A DNA stretch of 64,000 bases from Paraburkholderia sp. (GCF_004298475.1 NZ_SCRP01000034.1:248001-312000); one strand, 5' to 3'. Counted from the first letter of the stretch, positions 35,311 to 44,114 are shown. Notes: generated by a model from the sequence alone, not told the origin. Numbers and translations are program-made.

Positions 35311-35520
35311 CTACCTGCGGCCGCGCTCGATCCACTGCTGATACCCCTTGATCGAGATGAACACCCCGCCATCGGGGGAGCGACGATATTCGCGGCCCTC
35401 GATCCACTTGCCTTCCTCGATCTTGCGGCGGATCGCCTTCTCTGTGAGGCCCGTAATTGCGGCCGCCAGCGCAACCGTCACGTACGGCGCGGGAGAGATA
35501 TGAACAATCGGCTCCTGCAT
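35311..35520 (-). CDS. Excisionase-like small DNA-binding protein
   Basis: 69 residues. YVTVALAAAITGLTEKAIRR followed by IEEGKWIEGREYRRSPDGGV is the excisionase/Xis-like winged-helix pattern (K-I-x-x-G-x-W). It lies directly downstream of the integrase gene, the usual int-xis arrangement, and would bend attachment-site DNA to direct excision. Confidence 0.75.
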   Translation of the reverse strand: MQEPIVHISPAPYVTVALAAAITGLTEKAIRRKIEEGKWIEGREYRRSPDGGVFISIKGYQQWIERGRR

Positions 35521-35553
35521 GGATGTCTCCGTCGGCTAGTCTGCCTGACACCA

Positions 35554-36795
35554 TCAGGCGGCAGATTTCTTGTTGAGATGCGTCACGTTGGCGGCGGCCT
35601 TCATCGGCTTCGCGATGAACTTCGCCCAATCGCTCATCATTCGGCGTCGACGTTCGAGCACGTCGCTGCGCCAGTACGCCGCCTCGGTTGCATCCCCTTT
35701 GACGTGCGCCAGCGCGACTTCCGCCAGCTCGCGCGGATAGTTCGTCATCTCGCCAGCCCAGTCGCGGAAGGTCGAGCGGAAGCCGTGCGGCACGGCATCG
35801 ATGCCGGTTCGGCGAACCAGCATCAACATCGCCATATCGGAGAGTACCTTCCCGCGCGGGCTCGGGAAGATCAGGTCCTGATCCTCCGCGCGCGGCATGG
35901 ACGTCAGCAGCTTGACCGCATCTGCCGACAGCGGGACGCGATGCTCTTTCTTCGCCTTCATCCGCTCAGCAGGCACACGCCAGACGTTGGTGTTCCAGTC
36001 GATCTCGCTGAACCGGACACCACGGGCTTCCCCCGAGCGGGCTCCGGTCAGGATCGCGAATTCAAGGCACCGCGCGCTATTGCCCTCGACGGCGCGCAGC
36101 TTCTTCATGAAGTCGGCCATTTCCGCGAGCGGCACGGCAGGATGGTTGCGGACCTCCTGCACCTTCGACGGCCGGGCCAGCAGGTTTTCGAGGTTGCCGC
36201 GCCACGCCGCCGGGTTCTCCCCGTCCCGGTAGCCCTTGACCTTGCCCCAGCTCAGGATCGCCTCGATACGCCCGCGCAGGCGCGACGCAGTTTCGTTCTT
36301 TTCCAGCCAGATCGGCTCAAGCACCTGTACTACGTGCTCACGCTGGATATGCCGAAGATGCAGACGACCGATGAACGGATAGGCGTAGGTTTCAAGCGTG
36401 TTTTTCCACTGGTCCGCGTGCTTGGGATTCTTCCACTCGGAAACCTTGGTCGCCATGTAGGTCCGCGCGGCATCCTCGAACGTGACTTCGGTTACCTGCT
36501 CAGCCTTGATGCGACTGCGCGCGGCGCGGCGCACCAGCACTGGATCGACGCCCGACTTGATCTCGTCGCGCGTCGTCCGCGCCTTGTCATGGGCATCCTT
36601 GAGCGTGACCGCTGGATAGCCACCCAGGCCGATTTCACGGCGCTTCCCCCCGACCGTCACCCGGAGCACCCACGAGCGCGCGCCACTTTCCGTGACCTGC
36701 AGATGCAGCCCCGCGACCTTACCGACCGCGTGCATGCCCGGTGACGTCAAGCGCGAAACGGCCAGCGCACCTAGTTCCTTAGCAACTTTCGGCAT
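35554..36795 (-). CDS. Tyrosine-type integrase (P4-like)
   Basis: 413 residues. An N-terminal DUF4102-type arm-binding domain (about 10-110) includes LHLQVTESGARSWVLRVTVG. The core-binding and catalytic domains follow. The catalytic set is visible: Arg in ILTGARSGEARGVRF, His-x-x-Arg in VPHGFRSTFRDWAGE, the second His in EVALAHVKGD, and the nucleophile Tyr in EAAYWRSDV. The start codon lies 147 bases from attR. Paired ACCCGCCA boxes sit just upstream of the start. Confidence 0.93.
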   Translation of the reverse strand: MPKVAKELGALAVSRLTSPGMHAVGKVAGLHLQVTESGARSWVLRVTVGGKRREIGLGGYPAVTLKDAHDKARTTRDEIKSGVDPVLVRRAARSRIKAEQVTEVTFEDAARTYMATKVSEWKNPKHADQWKNTLETYAYPFIGRLHLRHIQREHVVQVLEPIWLEKNETASRLRGRIEAILSWGKVKGYRDGENPAAWRGNLENLLARPSKVQEVRNHPAVPLAEMADFMKKLRAVEGNSARCLEFAILTGARSGEARGVRFSEIDWNTNVWRVPAERMKAKKEHRVPLSADAVKLLTSMPRAEDQDLIFPSPRGKVLSDMAMLMLVRRTGIDAVPHGFRSTFRDWAGEMTNYPRELAEVALAHVKGDATEAAYWRSDVLERRRRMMSDWAKFIAKPMKAAANVTHLNKKSAA

Positions 36796-36800
36796 CTTCT

Positions 36801-36820
36801 ACCCGCCAACGTACCCGCCA
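36801..36820 (+). repeat. Paired 8-bp boxes inside the right end (candidate integrase arm sites)
   Basis: Direct copies of ACCCGCCA at 36801-36808 and 36813-36820, 12 bases apart, in the same orientation as the left pair. They begin six bases upstream of the integrase start codon, so integrase binding could also repress its own gene. Confidence 0.65.
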
Positions 36821-36846
36821 AAAATATCAAGATTTCATGGTACTTG

Positions 36847-36919
36847 GCTAGACGACGCTAGACAACCAATTTTTCTAATGCCCCTATCCGTAAGGGGTTT
36901 CGTTTATCTTCGGTTGTCT
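36847..36919. repeat. Direct and inverted repeats between int and attR
   Basis: GCTAGAC occurs twice, 10 bases apart (36847 and 36857). AGACAACC (36860-36867) is repeated inverted as GGTTGTCT (36912-36919). Such sites near attP commonly bind Xis, IHF or integrase. No specific protein is assigned. Confidence 0.45.
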
Positions 36920-36941
36920 TCGTTAAGACTTACATGGCGGA

Positions 36942-36960
36942 CACCGCCTCCGCCATACAT
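36942..36960 (+). repeat. attR
   Basis: CACCGCCTCCGCCA repeats the tRNA-Ser(UGA) 3' end exactly. The following TACAT differs from attL GACAT at one base. Confidence 0.8.
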
Positions 36961-37020
36961 GTCTGCAGGATGAGGCCCTCGGGAAAGCGGTTCGTCAGTT
37001 CCCGCGCTTGATCCCCTACC

Positions 37021-37059
37021 AAACGCGCGCACTGTCACGGTGTGCGCGTTTTGTTTTTT
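37021..37059 (+). terminator. Terminator right of attR (probably the ancestral tRNA-Ser terminator)
   Basis: The stem AACGCGCGCAC / GTGTGCGCGTT with a short loop is followed by TTGTTTTTT. It is on the chromosome side of attR and likely served the tRNA before integration. Confidence 0.7.
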
Positions 37060-37130
37060 GGCGTGTGCCAGCCGTGTACGGCTTCGAGCATCCCGTTCGC
37101 ACGGGAAAAATATCACGCGGCTCAGGTGGC

Positions 37131-38210
37131 TCAGGCAGCGAGTCGTTGCGAAACCGGCTTATTGGCTTGCAGGGGTTTGACGCCGTTGAATGCAAAAACC
37201 GGTTCCGCGTCACGAGGATCGGTTGTCAGCGCAACAGCAAAATCCAGACGATCGCTGTCGGCCTTGCTGTCGGCCTTGCTGTCGCCCTTCAGGTGGCCCA
37301 GATGGCCAGGCATCGCCTCTCCGACCGGCTTTGCATCGACCGCCTGCGCAATCTGCGCCAGCAAGTCCGCAATCAGCGTTTGCCGCCTGCGAAACGCTGA
37401 ACGCCGGTTCGACGGAACCTCGCTGACGTCGCGGTGATGCAGGCTAAGCGGCAACACATACCGCCCAGCGGTTTCAACACCGCCGATCTCCTCCCAAAAG
37501 CCGTCATAATCCGCGCGCACCTGCACTTGCGTTCCGGCGGAAACGTGCGTCTTCTTCGTCACCCCGCTCAGCACGTCGACCTTTGCCATCCTCGACAGCA
37601 AACAGACGGCCTCCACCACCGCAGCCTTCGGCCGCAATCCGTGGCATGCGCGCGTCGCCTCGCGCACCCGCTCTCTGTCCGTCCCCGCCGGCCCCTGCAG
37701 GCCGCCGATCAGCGCCCCGCGTTTCCCCGATCCGGCATGCCACTCGAAACTGATCGTCGCCCACGCAAGATCGACGTGCTCGACCATGTCGCGCCAGGCG
37801 ACGGTAAGCAACCCCTCGCGCCAGCAGCGTACCGGCTCGCTCACCACGATGGCATATCGGCCACTCGATGCCAAAGTCACGTGATCCGACTTCAGATAAA
37901 GACTGCGCACCCGATCGTCGCCGAAGAGTTCCCGCACGACGCGGAAATGTCCGCACAGTAGTTCGGCACGTGCGCGGGCAGGCATATCCGCCTGGATGAA
38001 GCGGCGAAAGGGACGTTCAAGGTAGCGCCGGTTACGCACGGCAATATCGGCGAGCAGCGCGTTGGTCGCCACGGCACGCAGCCAGATGCGGGCCGCAAAT
38101 GGATTGAGCAGTGCGTACATCAGTACGCGAATCTTCCGAAACACGGCACCGGCGCTTCGCCCAGGGATAGCTCTCGCCAGCAAGTGGTAAATCACGGAAA
38201 TCGACATCAT
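37131..38210 (-). CDS. DUF535 (VirK/YbjX-like) protein
   Basis: About 359 residues. The patterns YLERPFRRFIQADMPARARA (near 65), LCGHFRVVRELFGDDRVRSL (near 86) and GLRPKAAVVEAVCLLSRM (near 190) fit DUF535, the VirK/YbjX family linked to envelope stress and virulence in enterobacteria. ATG 38210 is chosen, although a TTG directly upstream is also in frame. A short repeat near the C-terminus (KADS twice, from a 12-base unit CTGTCGGCCTTG on the plus strand) is polymorphic-looking. The gene lies just outside the element. Confidence 0.8.
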   Translation of the reverse strand: MMSISVIYHLLARAIPGRSAGAVFRKIRVLMYALLNPFAARIWLRAVATNALLADIAVRNRRYLERPFRRFIQADMPARARAELLCGHFRVVRELFGDDRVRSLYLKSDHVTLASSGRYAIVVSEPVRCWREGLLTVAWRDMVEHVDLAWATISFEWHAGSGKRGALIGGLQGPAGTDRERVREATRACHGLRPKAAVVEAVCLLSRMAKVDVLSGVTKKTHVSAGTQVQVRADYDGFWEEIGGVETAGRYVLPLSLHHRDVSEVPSNRRSAFRRRQTLIADLLAQIAQAVDAKPVGEAMPGHLGHLKGDSKADSKADSDRLDFAVALTTDPRDAEPVFAFNGVKPLQANKPVSQRLAA

Positions 38211-38868
38211 CAACCGCCATCCGCTTTCATTTTCATACGTAGCCTAAACACGGAGGCAGCCGGCTGCAGACGTGACCGCATTGCGAATTGCAACTGCAGT
38301 GCACCTGAATGACGATTCGGGCACGGGCTGATCGATTTTGCTGCGCACATCTATCGCAGTTCTTATCGACACTTGCAGTCCCGATCACCAATGTTCGACG
38401 AGCCATCTCACGCACGGAATGCGACGGCCCGATCCTTCGGACAGCCAAGGCGAACACGCGTACGAAGATTCGCATTGGCCCCGGGAAATTACGGAGCAAG
38501 TCGTAATTTTACGAAATATTACCGGATCACCCGTCGGACGCCTAGCCAGCTCTCGTCGCCAGCGCCCGTGAAAGACTGCGTTATTTTGTCGCACCCGGAA
38601 CAGTTATGCTGGGCGTGGAAATCGCTAGCGCTACGCGCCGTTTTCCCGGTCATATCGACCGCATCGTTTGCACTGAGGGCGCTCGCACCCACGACGCCAG
38701 TGTCTTTGCGTCCCGTCCCCGTGAAATGCCCCACGGCCGAATCACGCTCCCCCCGCCAAGGGCGAAACGCATGAAGCAGGCGAGAACGGCACCATTGACC
38801 CGATCGGAATCATAGGTATTAACCCTGACAACACGGTAAAATCCGGGCTCTTCCCGGGAATTGCCGTC
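38211..38868. other. Intergenic region without a recognised gene
   Basis: About 650 bases. It must hold the promoter of the DUF535 gene. Short palindromes (for example GCAGCCGGCTGC near 38256) are visible, and an AT-rich patch lies near 38500-38525. A GGTAAAATCC element near 38837 may be the -10 of the 70-residue gene. No family-like frames were found on either strand. Confidence 0.4.
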
Positions 38869-39081
38869 ATGCCATACCGCTATCAACGTCTTGAAAGATT
38901 CGCGTTTTCGCTCGTGGTCCTGTCTGCCGTCATGTGCAGTGGCTTCATCGCCTGGGAAAGCTCGCCCGATTTCCGCGAGAACGTTCAACAAGGCAAGGAA
39001 CTGGTCCTGAAGAGCGGCCAGTATTCGTACGCTTGCGGGACCGTCACGACCGATCCGTGCGGGCAATTCCCCCTGCTCTAA
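38869..39081 (+). CDS. Small membrane-anchored hypothetical protein (70 aa)
   Basis: A hydrophobic helix at residues about 10-28 (RFAFSLVVLSAVMCSGFIAW) follows a basic N-terminus. The rest is polar with two Cys near the C-terminus (YACGTVTTDPCGQF). It is probably an inner-membrane anchored or periplasmic protein. A plausible -10 (TAAAAT) lies about 30 bases upstream. No family recognised. Confidence 0.55.
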   Translation: MPYRYQRLERFAFSLVVLSAVMCSGFIAWESSPDFRENVQQGKELVLKSGQYSYACGTVTTDPCGQFPLL

Positions 39082-39205
39082 ACCAGTCCGTTTCCTCGCT
39101 TCATCCGACGCCGGGCGCTCACCGCACGGCGCGGGACACTGCGGATTGCATCCTGCAGCGTATCGACTAAGCTCGAATCTGGTCTCGCCTCCGAGCTTGC
39201 GCGCC

Positions 39206-39718
39206 ATGCTCATCAGCGTCTGCCCGACCCGCCGCTTCGCCAGTTCGTCTGCCCTTGTGCTGCGGCGCACGGGGCTCGCATTGCTGCTGCTGATCGCCAG
39301 CGCCTGCACCATCACGCCGCCGCCGAGGCCGCTCCTCGCCATTCCGCCCGCGGCCCTCAACAGCTACACGCTCGACCAATATCGCGCAGCGGTCGCGCAC
39401 CGCATCGTCGAACGCAATCCTTCCTATATCCTCGCCGGCACGCCGCAGGCAATGCTGCGCTCGCTCGTCGTCGTTTCGTTCGTGGTCGACCGCGATGGCC
39501 AGGTCGTGAAGTCGTCGGTGTACCGCACCAATGGCGACGACGATGCCGAAGCCACCGCGCTCTCGACGCTGCACCGCGCGACGCCGCTGCCTCCGCCGCC
39601 TGCGCGTCTGCTCAACTCGCTCGGCCAGCTCGAAATGTTCGAGGACTGGCTCTTCAACGACGACGGCAAATTCCAGTTGCGCACGCTAGCGTCGCCGCAA
39701 GCACAGAATTTCAACTGA
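39206..39718 (+). CDS. TonB C-terminal-like lipoprotein
   Basis: 170 residues from ATG 39206. A signal peptide ends in a lipobox (LIASAC, Cys at about residue 34). The domain that follows has the TonB_C pattern: YRAAVAHRIVERNPSY, VVSFVVDRDGQVVKSSVYRT (the V-x-F-x-V-x-x-D-G-x-V motif) and EATALSTLHRATPLPPPP. True TonB energises receptors from the inner membrane. This lipidated, linker-less version is more likely a TonB-family envelope protein of unknown partner. Confidence 0.75.
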   Translation: MLISVCPTRRFASSSALVLRRTGLALLLLIASACTITPPPRPLLAIPPAALNSYTLDQYRAAVAHRIVERNPSYILAGTPQAMLRSLVVVSFVVDRDGQVVKSSVYRTNGDDDAEATALSTLHRATPLPPPPARLLNSLGQLEMFEDWLFNDDGKFQLRTLASPQAQNFN

Positions 39719-39750
39719 GCCGCGCCGGATCGCCTCGCACCCGCCGCGCT

Positions 39751-40496
39751 CCGGTTTTTGCATTCGTGGCGCGGCCGATCGGCTCTTTCCTGTTCGGCCA
39801 CTTCGGCGACCGCATCGGCCGCAAATCGACCCTCGTCGCATCCCTGCTCGTGATGGGCCTCTCGACGACGGCGATCGGCTTTGTGCCCGGTTACGACGTG
39901 ATCGGCAGCCTCGCACCGGTCCTGCTGTGCATCCTGCGTTTCGGTCAGGGCATTGGCCTTGGCGGCGAATGGGGCGGCGCGGCGCTGCTCGCGACCGAAT
40001 ACGCGCCGCCAGGCAAGCGCGGCTGGTTCGGCATGTTTCCGCAGTTCAGGCCGTCGGTGGGCTTTCTCGCCTCGAACGGCCTCTTCTTCGGCCTCGCCTC
40101 GACGCTTTCCGATCAGCAGTTCCTGCGACTGGGGCTGGCGCGTGCCGTTCGTCATCTCGGCGGTGCTGCTTCACGATGGCGCCGCTGCTCGGCAGCGGCG
40201 TGCTGCCGCTCGTACTGCTGTTCCTCGTGATCCAGTTGTTCCTGATGGGCGCCGCCTTCGCCCCGATGGGCGCGCTGCTGCCCGAACTCTTCCCGACCAG
40301 CGTGCGCTACACGGGCGCGGGCGTCGCGTACAACCTGGGCGGCATTCTCGGCGCGTCCGTAGCGCCGTATATCGCGCAGGTGCTCGCCGCGCGCGGCGGG
40401 CTGTCGTAGGTTGGCGCCTACGTTTCGATTGCGGCCGCCGTGAGCCTGTTCGGCGTCCTGAGCATGCACGAAACGCGTCACAACACATTGATGTAA
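39751..40496 (+). pseudogene. Decayed MFS transporter (metabolite:H+ symporter family)
   Basis: The reading resumes mid-protein with VARPIGSFLFGHFGDRIGRK, so the first membrane helix region is missing. The frame changes near 40130 (the expected WGWRVPFVISAVL continues in another frame). A large internal piece (roughly helices 7-8) is absent before MAPLLGSGVLPLVLLFLVIQ. A TAG interrupts GGLS/VGAYVSIAAAVSLFG near 40407, before a family-like end. Homology is to the ShiA/ProP-type MHS transporters. Several independent lesions make function unlikely. Confidence 0.8.
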
Positions 40497-40518
40497 CGCA
40501 CCGCGCCTCAATCAAGGC

Positions 40519-40556
40519 AAAAGCGGAGCCGCTTCTCGCGGACTCCGCTTCTTTTG
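40519..40556 (+). terminator. Terminator after the MFS pseudogene
   Basis: The stem AAGCGGAGCCGC / GCGGACTCCGCTT (one bulged A) is followed by CTTTTGG. It still marks the end of the former gene. Confidence 0.65.
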
Positions 40557-40652
40557 GCCGCTTGGTGCGTGCGCGGCGCCTGACTATACTCGGAACAACC
40601 GGTCAGAAATTCCGGTTAGCCAACCCCGCTCTTGCCGCGCCGGGAGCCGACG

Positions 40653-40832
40653 ATGAACCTTTATCTGAGCAACGCCGACGTCGTCCTGATCATCGCGCTC
40701 GCACTGGGCTTTTCGCTTGTGCTGGCGGCGCGCTGGCGAACCGCGAGCTGGCGCGCCGTCGTGATCGAGGCGGTCGCAGCCAATATTGCGGCCATCGCGG
40801 CTGTCGTCGCGATGGAAATGTTGCTCGCCTGA
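40653..40832 (+). CDS. Small two-helix membrane protein (59 aa)
   Basis: ATG 40653 follows GGAG. Two hydrophobic helices, DVVLIIALALGFSLVLAARW (about 9-28) and VVIEAVAANIAAIAAVVAME (about 36-55), are joined by a basic turn. No family recognised. Small membrane proteins of this kind are common in Burkholderia genomes but uncharacterised. Confidence 0.6.
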   Translation: MNLYLSNADVVLIIALALGFSLVLAARWRTASWRAVVIEAVAANIAAIAAVVAMEMLLA

Positions 40833-40883
40833 CCCGCATCGCGGTTGCAGCATTCGCGCCGCCCTTATCCTCCCGAACGGTTA

Positions 40884-41003
40884 TCAGTAGTAGCCGCGAT
40901 GGTAGCCGCCACCGTAGTAGCCGCCTGCCGGCACCACGATGCACCCGCCGAGCGCCACTGCGAGCAGTGCGCCTGCAATGATGGTTAGCGTCAATCGTTT
41001 CAC
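40884..41003 (-). CDS. Small Gly/Tyr-rich lipoprotein (39 aa)
   Basis: GTG 41003 is preceded by GGGAG. The product is a lipoprotein signal (LTIIAGALLAVALGGC) with its lipobox Cys near residue 21, followed by a short mature tail GGYYGGGYHRGYY. Lipidation is well supported. The role is unknown. It is similar to many tiny envelope lipoproteins that are missed in annotation. Confidence 0.65.
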   Translation of the reverse strand: MKRLTLTIIAGALLAVALGGCIVVPAGGYYGGGYHRGYY

Positions 41004-41313
41004 GTCATTCTCCCGTCGAGTCGATGTTGGTTGTCCGGCCGCTCGGTGATCGGCCTTTAGACGGTTCTGATTGAACACGACGGCGCCTTCGCGAGGCGTT
41101 GCAATTTGTAAGTGGCCGTTCGAGGCGTGTTACAGCCGAGGCGGCGCAGCGCGCCACCGGGCCGCACGCGCAAGATTCGCCAATCTGCGGCGACACATTT
41201 AACAAACCGGTAAACGGAAGTTTGAGCGCGGCACGGCATCGCGTCTGAGCAATGCCCCGGGACGGCCGGGCAATCGTGCGGCTGGGTGAGCGGGTGCGTA
41301 TTCAGGTGCGCAT
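41004..41313. other. Intergenic region between waaC and the small lipoprotein
   Basis: About 310 bases. It holds the promoter of the small lipoprotein gene (minus strand) and the 3' flank of waaC. Imperfect short repeats of GTGCGTATTCAGGTGCGCATTCAGG occur near 41293-41317. No gene or clear terminator recognised. Confidence 0.35.
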
Positions 41314-42318
41314 TCAGGCAGCCGGAGCGAACGCATCGCCTGCCGTCGTGTTGCCACGCGGCGGATAGACCTGATCGACGGCGTCGAGCGCGACCTTGAC
41401 GGGCGGAACGTGGAGACCGTCTCCAACCGAAATCGAACGCCCCGGCGCACGCACGCCCGTGTGTTCCGCCGACGTCGTGACGAAGATCATGACAGTCGGC
41501 CGGCTGAACGCGTGGCTGAGGTGGACGAAGCCGGTATCGGTGCCGACGACGAGCGCCGCGTCCTCGATACGCTGCGCGACCTGTCTCACGGTGAGTTGCG
41601 GCAGCACCACGGCGCCCGGCACGAGCGCTGCAATTTCGACGGCCGTCGCGCGCTCGACCTCCGAGCCCCACGGCAATTCGATACGCAGGCCGCGCGCCTG
41701 CAAGGCGAGGCACAGTTCGCCCCAATGCGCGACCGGCCACTTCTTCTCATCCTTCGACGTCGCGTGAAAGATGATTGCAGTCGGGCTTTCCGGCGCGGGC
41801 AGCGCGTCGCCCAGGCGCGGCACGCGCATGTTGAACTCGGGCGGCGTGTCGACCGTATAGCCGAGCGCCTCGCCTGCGCTCACGCGCATGCCGGTCCACG
41901 CATCGCACGCCGGGCGCGGCCCGAAACGGCCGTTGTACGCAAATGCCGCTCCACGCTCGCCGAGGTCCTTCGCGAGATAGCCGAAGCACCGCTTCGAACG
42001 TGCGAGCCACGCGATGATCGCGCTCTTGTACACGCCGTGGATATCGATGATGACGTCGTAGCGCTCGGCGCGCAGCTCGACAATCGAAGCCAGAATCGCC
42101 TTGAAGTCGCTCCAGCGGCGCGTCTTCTTGAAGCGGCGCAGCGGCGCGTACAACACGCGATCGACCCCGGCGTTCCAGCGCACGATATCGACGAACGACT
42201 CGTCCGCGGGCCAGTCGACTTTCACGCCGGGAAAAGCACGGCGAATGTCGGCGACGACAGGCAGTGCCTCCACGATGTCGCCCATCGAGGTCACCTTAAC
42301 AACCAGAATTCGTTTCAT
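41314..42318 (-). CDS. waaC: Lipopolysaccharide heptosyltransferase I
   Basis: 334 residues, GT9 family. It adds the first heptose to Kdo of the LPS inner core, using ADP-heptose, at the cytoplasmic face. The N-terminus MKRILVVKVTSMGDIVEALP is the family signature (S-x-G-D-x-x-x-x-L-P). The ADP-heptose-binding part shows IIFHATSKDEKKWPVAHWGE (near 182) and VVGTDTGFVHLSHAFSRPTV (near 262-281). ATG 42318 is chosen over an upstream in-frame start because it is the family start. It stands alone rather than in a waa cluster. Confidence 0.92.
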   Translation of the reverse strand: MKRILVVKVTSMGDIVEALPVVADIRRAFPGVKVDWPADESFVDIVRWNAGVDRVLYAPLRRFKKTRRWSDFKAILASIVELRAERYDVIIDIHGVYKSAIIAWLARSKRCFGYLAKDLGERGAAFAYNGRFGPRPACDAWTGMRVSAGEALGYTVDTPPEFNMRVPRLGDALPAPESPTAIIFHATSKDEKKWPVAHWGELCLALQARGLRIELPWGSEVERATAVEIAALVPGAVVLPQLTVRQVAQRIEDAALVVGTDTGFVHLSHAFSRPTVMIFVTTSAEHTGVRAPGRSISVGDGLHVPPVKVALDAVDQVYPPRGNTTAGDAFAPAA

Positions 42319-42534
42319 TGTCCCGCCGACCCACCATACGTCCAATTTTTTGAGATTCTAACGGATTCGACGACTGCAACAGGCATAGGTCAACAAAGCT
42401 GCGAAATGTATCGGCCCCCTCTTTTCAGGATGTAGACCGGTCCGCGCACGAGCGCTGTCGCGCCGTCGTCTGCCTGAAAGGTGGACGAAGGCGGCACATC
42501 GCTATAATTCGCGCTTTGCGCCACAGGCATAGTC

Positions 42535-43962
42535 ATGCAGTTGATCCGCCCTGACCTCTCCTCCACCGCCATGCGGCGCGCCCGCCGCCTGTGGCGACAG
42601 TACGGAGTGCTGTGGCTCGGCGCCGTCGCCGTGGGTCTCGTCGCCGTGTTCTACGCGCGGCTGATCGACTGGGGCTACGACGCGTTTTTGCACATGGAGC
42701 GCGGGCACGCGTGGCTGCCGCTCATCGTCACGCCGGCCGTGGCGGCCCTCTCGGTCTGGCTCACGCGCACGTTCTTTCGCGGCGCCGAAGGCAGCGGCAT
42801 TCCGCAGGTCATCGCCGCGCTGCACGCAAAGCGCGGCGAAACCGGCGCGCGCCTGCTCACGCTGCGCATTCTCGCGGGCAAGATCGGCATTTCGTTTCTC
42901 GGCATACTCGGCGGCTTCACCATCGGCCGCGAAGGCCCGACCGTGCAGATCGGCGCCGCGCTCATGTTCAACATGCGGCGGCTCTATCCGCGCTCGAACC
43001 GGCTCATCGAACACAAGCTCATCCTCGCCGGCGCGGCCGCTGGGCTGTCCGCCGCGTTCAATACGCCGCTCGCGGGCATCGTGTTCGCCATCGAGGAACT
43101 CACGCGCAGCTTCGAAGCCCGCGCAAGCGGCGTCGTCATCACGACGATCATCATCGCGGGCGCCATCGCGCTCGGCCTGAACGGCAACTACACGTACTTC
43201 GGCACGATCCAGATCGGCGCGCACTTTCCCGACCTGCTCGCGCTCGCCGTGGTACTGACCGCCGTCGTGACGGGCGTTGCGGGCGGCGTGTTCAGCTGGC
43301 TGCTGCTCAATACCGCACGCTGGATTCCGGCACCGCTGCGCAAGCTGCACGGCGAGCAGCCGATCGTGTTCGCGGCGCTCTGCGGGCTCGCGATTGCCGT
43401 GATCGGCATCGCCTCGGGCGGCACGACATTCGGCAGCGGCTACGCCGAAGCGCGCGGGCTCCTCGACGGGCGCGAGCAGCTTTCGACGGCCTACCCGTTC
43501 CTGAAGATGGCCGCGATGGTGGGTTCTTACCTGCCGGGCATTCCGGGCGGCATTTTCGCGCCATCGCTGTCGATCGGCGCGGGCTTCGGCAACCTGCTGC
43601 ACACGGTATTCGGGAGCTTGCAGCTCCCGATGCTGATCGCGCTCGCGATGGTGGGCTATCTTGCGGCCGTCACGCAGTCGCCGATCACGTCGTTCGTGAT
43701 CGTGATGGAGATGATCGACGGCCATGCGCTCGTGATCTCGCTGATGGCGACCGCGCTGATCGCGAGCCGGGTTGCGCGTATCTTCGCGCCGCCGCTCTAC
43801 GAGACGCTATCGCTGCGCTATCTGACGCTGCCGCATCCTGCGCCCGAAGCGAAATCGCAGGCGGAACCGGCAAGCGCGAGCGCGGAGATACCCGATATGC
43901 CGGAACCGCTCCAGCGCAACGAACCCGACCCCGCAGAGGCGAACGAAACGCCTCAACGCTGA
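42535..43962 (+). CDS. ClC-family chloride channel/transporter
   Basis: 475 residues with 10 or more hydrophobic helices. The ion-path motifs are intact: GAEGSGIPQ near residue 85, GREGPTVQIG near 131 with the gating Glu, and a later GGIFAPSLSIGAGFGN near 336. It transports Cl-, either as a channel or in exchange for H+, at the inner membrane. The GSGIPQ motif has Gln where many have Glu. The C-terminal 50 residues are Pro/Glu/Ala-rich and disordered, without CBS domains. Confidence 0.92.
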   Translation: MQLIRPDLSSTAMRRARRLWRQYGVLWLGAVAVGLVAVFYARLIDWGYDAFLHMERGHAWLPLIVTPAVAALSVWLTRTFFRGAEGSGIPQVIAALHAKRGETGARLLTLRILAGKIGISFLGILGGFTIGREGPTVQIGAALMFNMRRLYPRSNRLIEHKLILAGAAAGLSAAFNTPLAGIVFAIEELTRSFEARASGVVITTIIIAGAIALGLNGNYTYFGTIQIGAHFPDLLALAVVLTAVVTGVAGGVFSWLLLNTARWIPAPLRKLHGEQPIVFAALCGLAIAVIGIASGGTTFGSGYAEARGLLDGREQLSTAYPFLKMAAMVGSYLPGIPGGIFAPSLSIGAGFGNLLHTVFGSLQLPMLIALAMVGYLAAVTQSPITSFVIVMEMIDGHALVISLMATALIASRVARIFAPPLYETLSLRYLTLPHPAPEAKSQAEPASASAEIPDMPEPLQRNEPDPAEANETPQR

Positions 43963-44114
43963 TAGCGGAAAACGCAACTGAAGACGCGCGTGCAAAAACC
44001 GCTTGCACGCGCAAGGGAACGGTTACGGCAGCACGACTGCCGTGAACCGCGGAGAAGGGCAAACAAACGACAACGTCTGCGCCGCGCACGGCGCGAAGGC
44101 CGGGCGCGGCGTCA

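Larger units (their letters stand above)
21601..36960. mobile_element. 15.3-kb integrated element in tRNA-Ser(UGA), satellite- or defective-prophage-like
   Basis: The element is bounded by a 14-base duplication (CACCGCCTCCGCCA at 21601-21614 and 36942-36955, 18 of 19 bases matching if extended). It encodes an integrase adjacent to the right end, an excisionase-like protein, AlpA-like and other HTH proteins, a primase-helicase beside an iteron cluster, phage ejection-type proteins, a cupin-SET protein, a DUF5681 protein and a C4-type antisense RNA. All but one small gene are on the minus strand. No capsid, portal, large terminase, tail, holin or endolysin gene is recognised. The gene content suggests a P4-like satellite or a reduced podovirus-like prophage. 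Confidence 0.8.
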
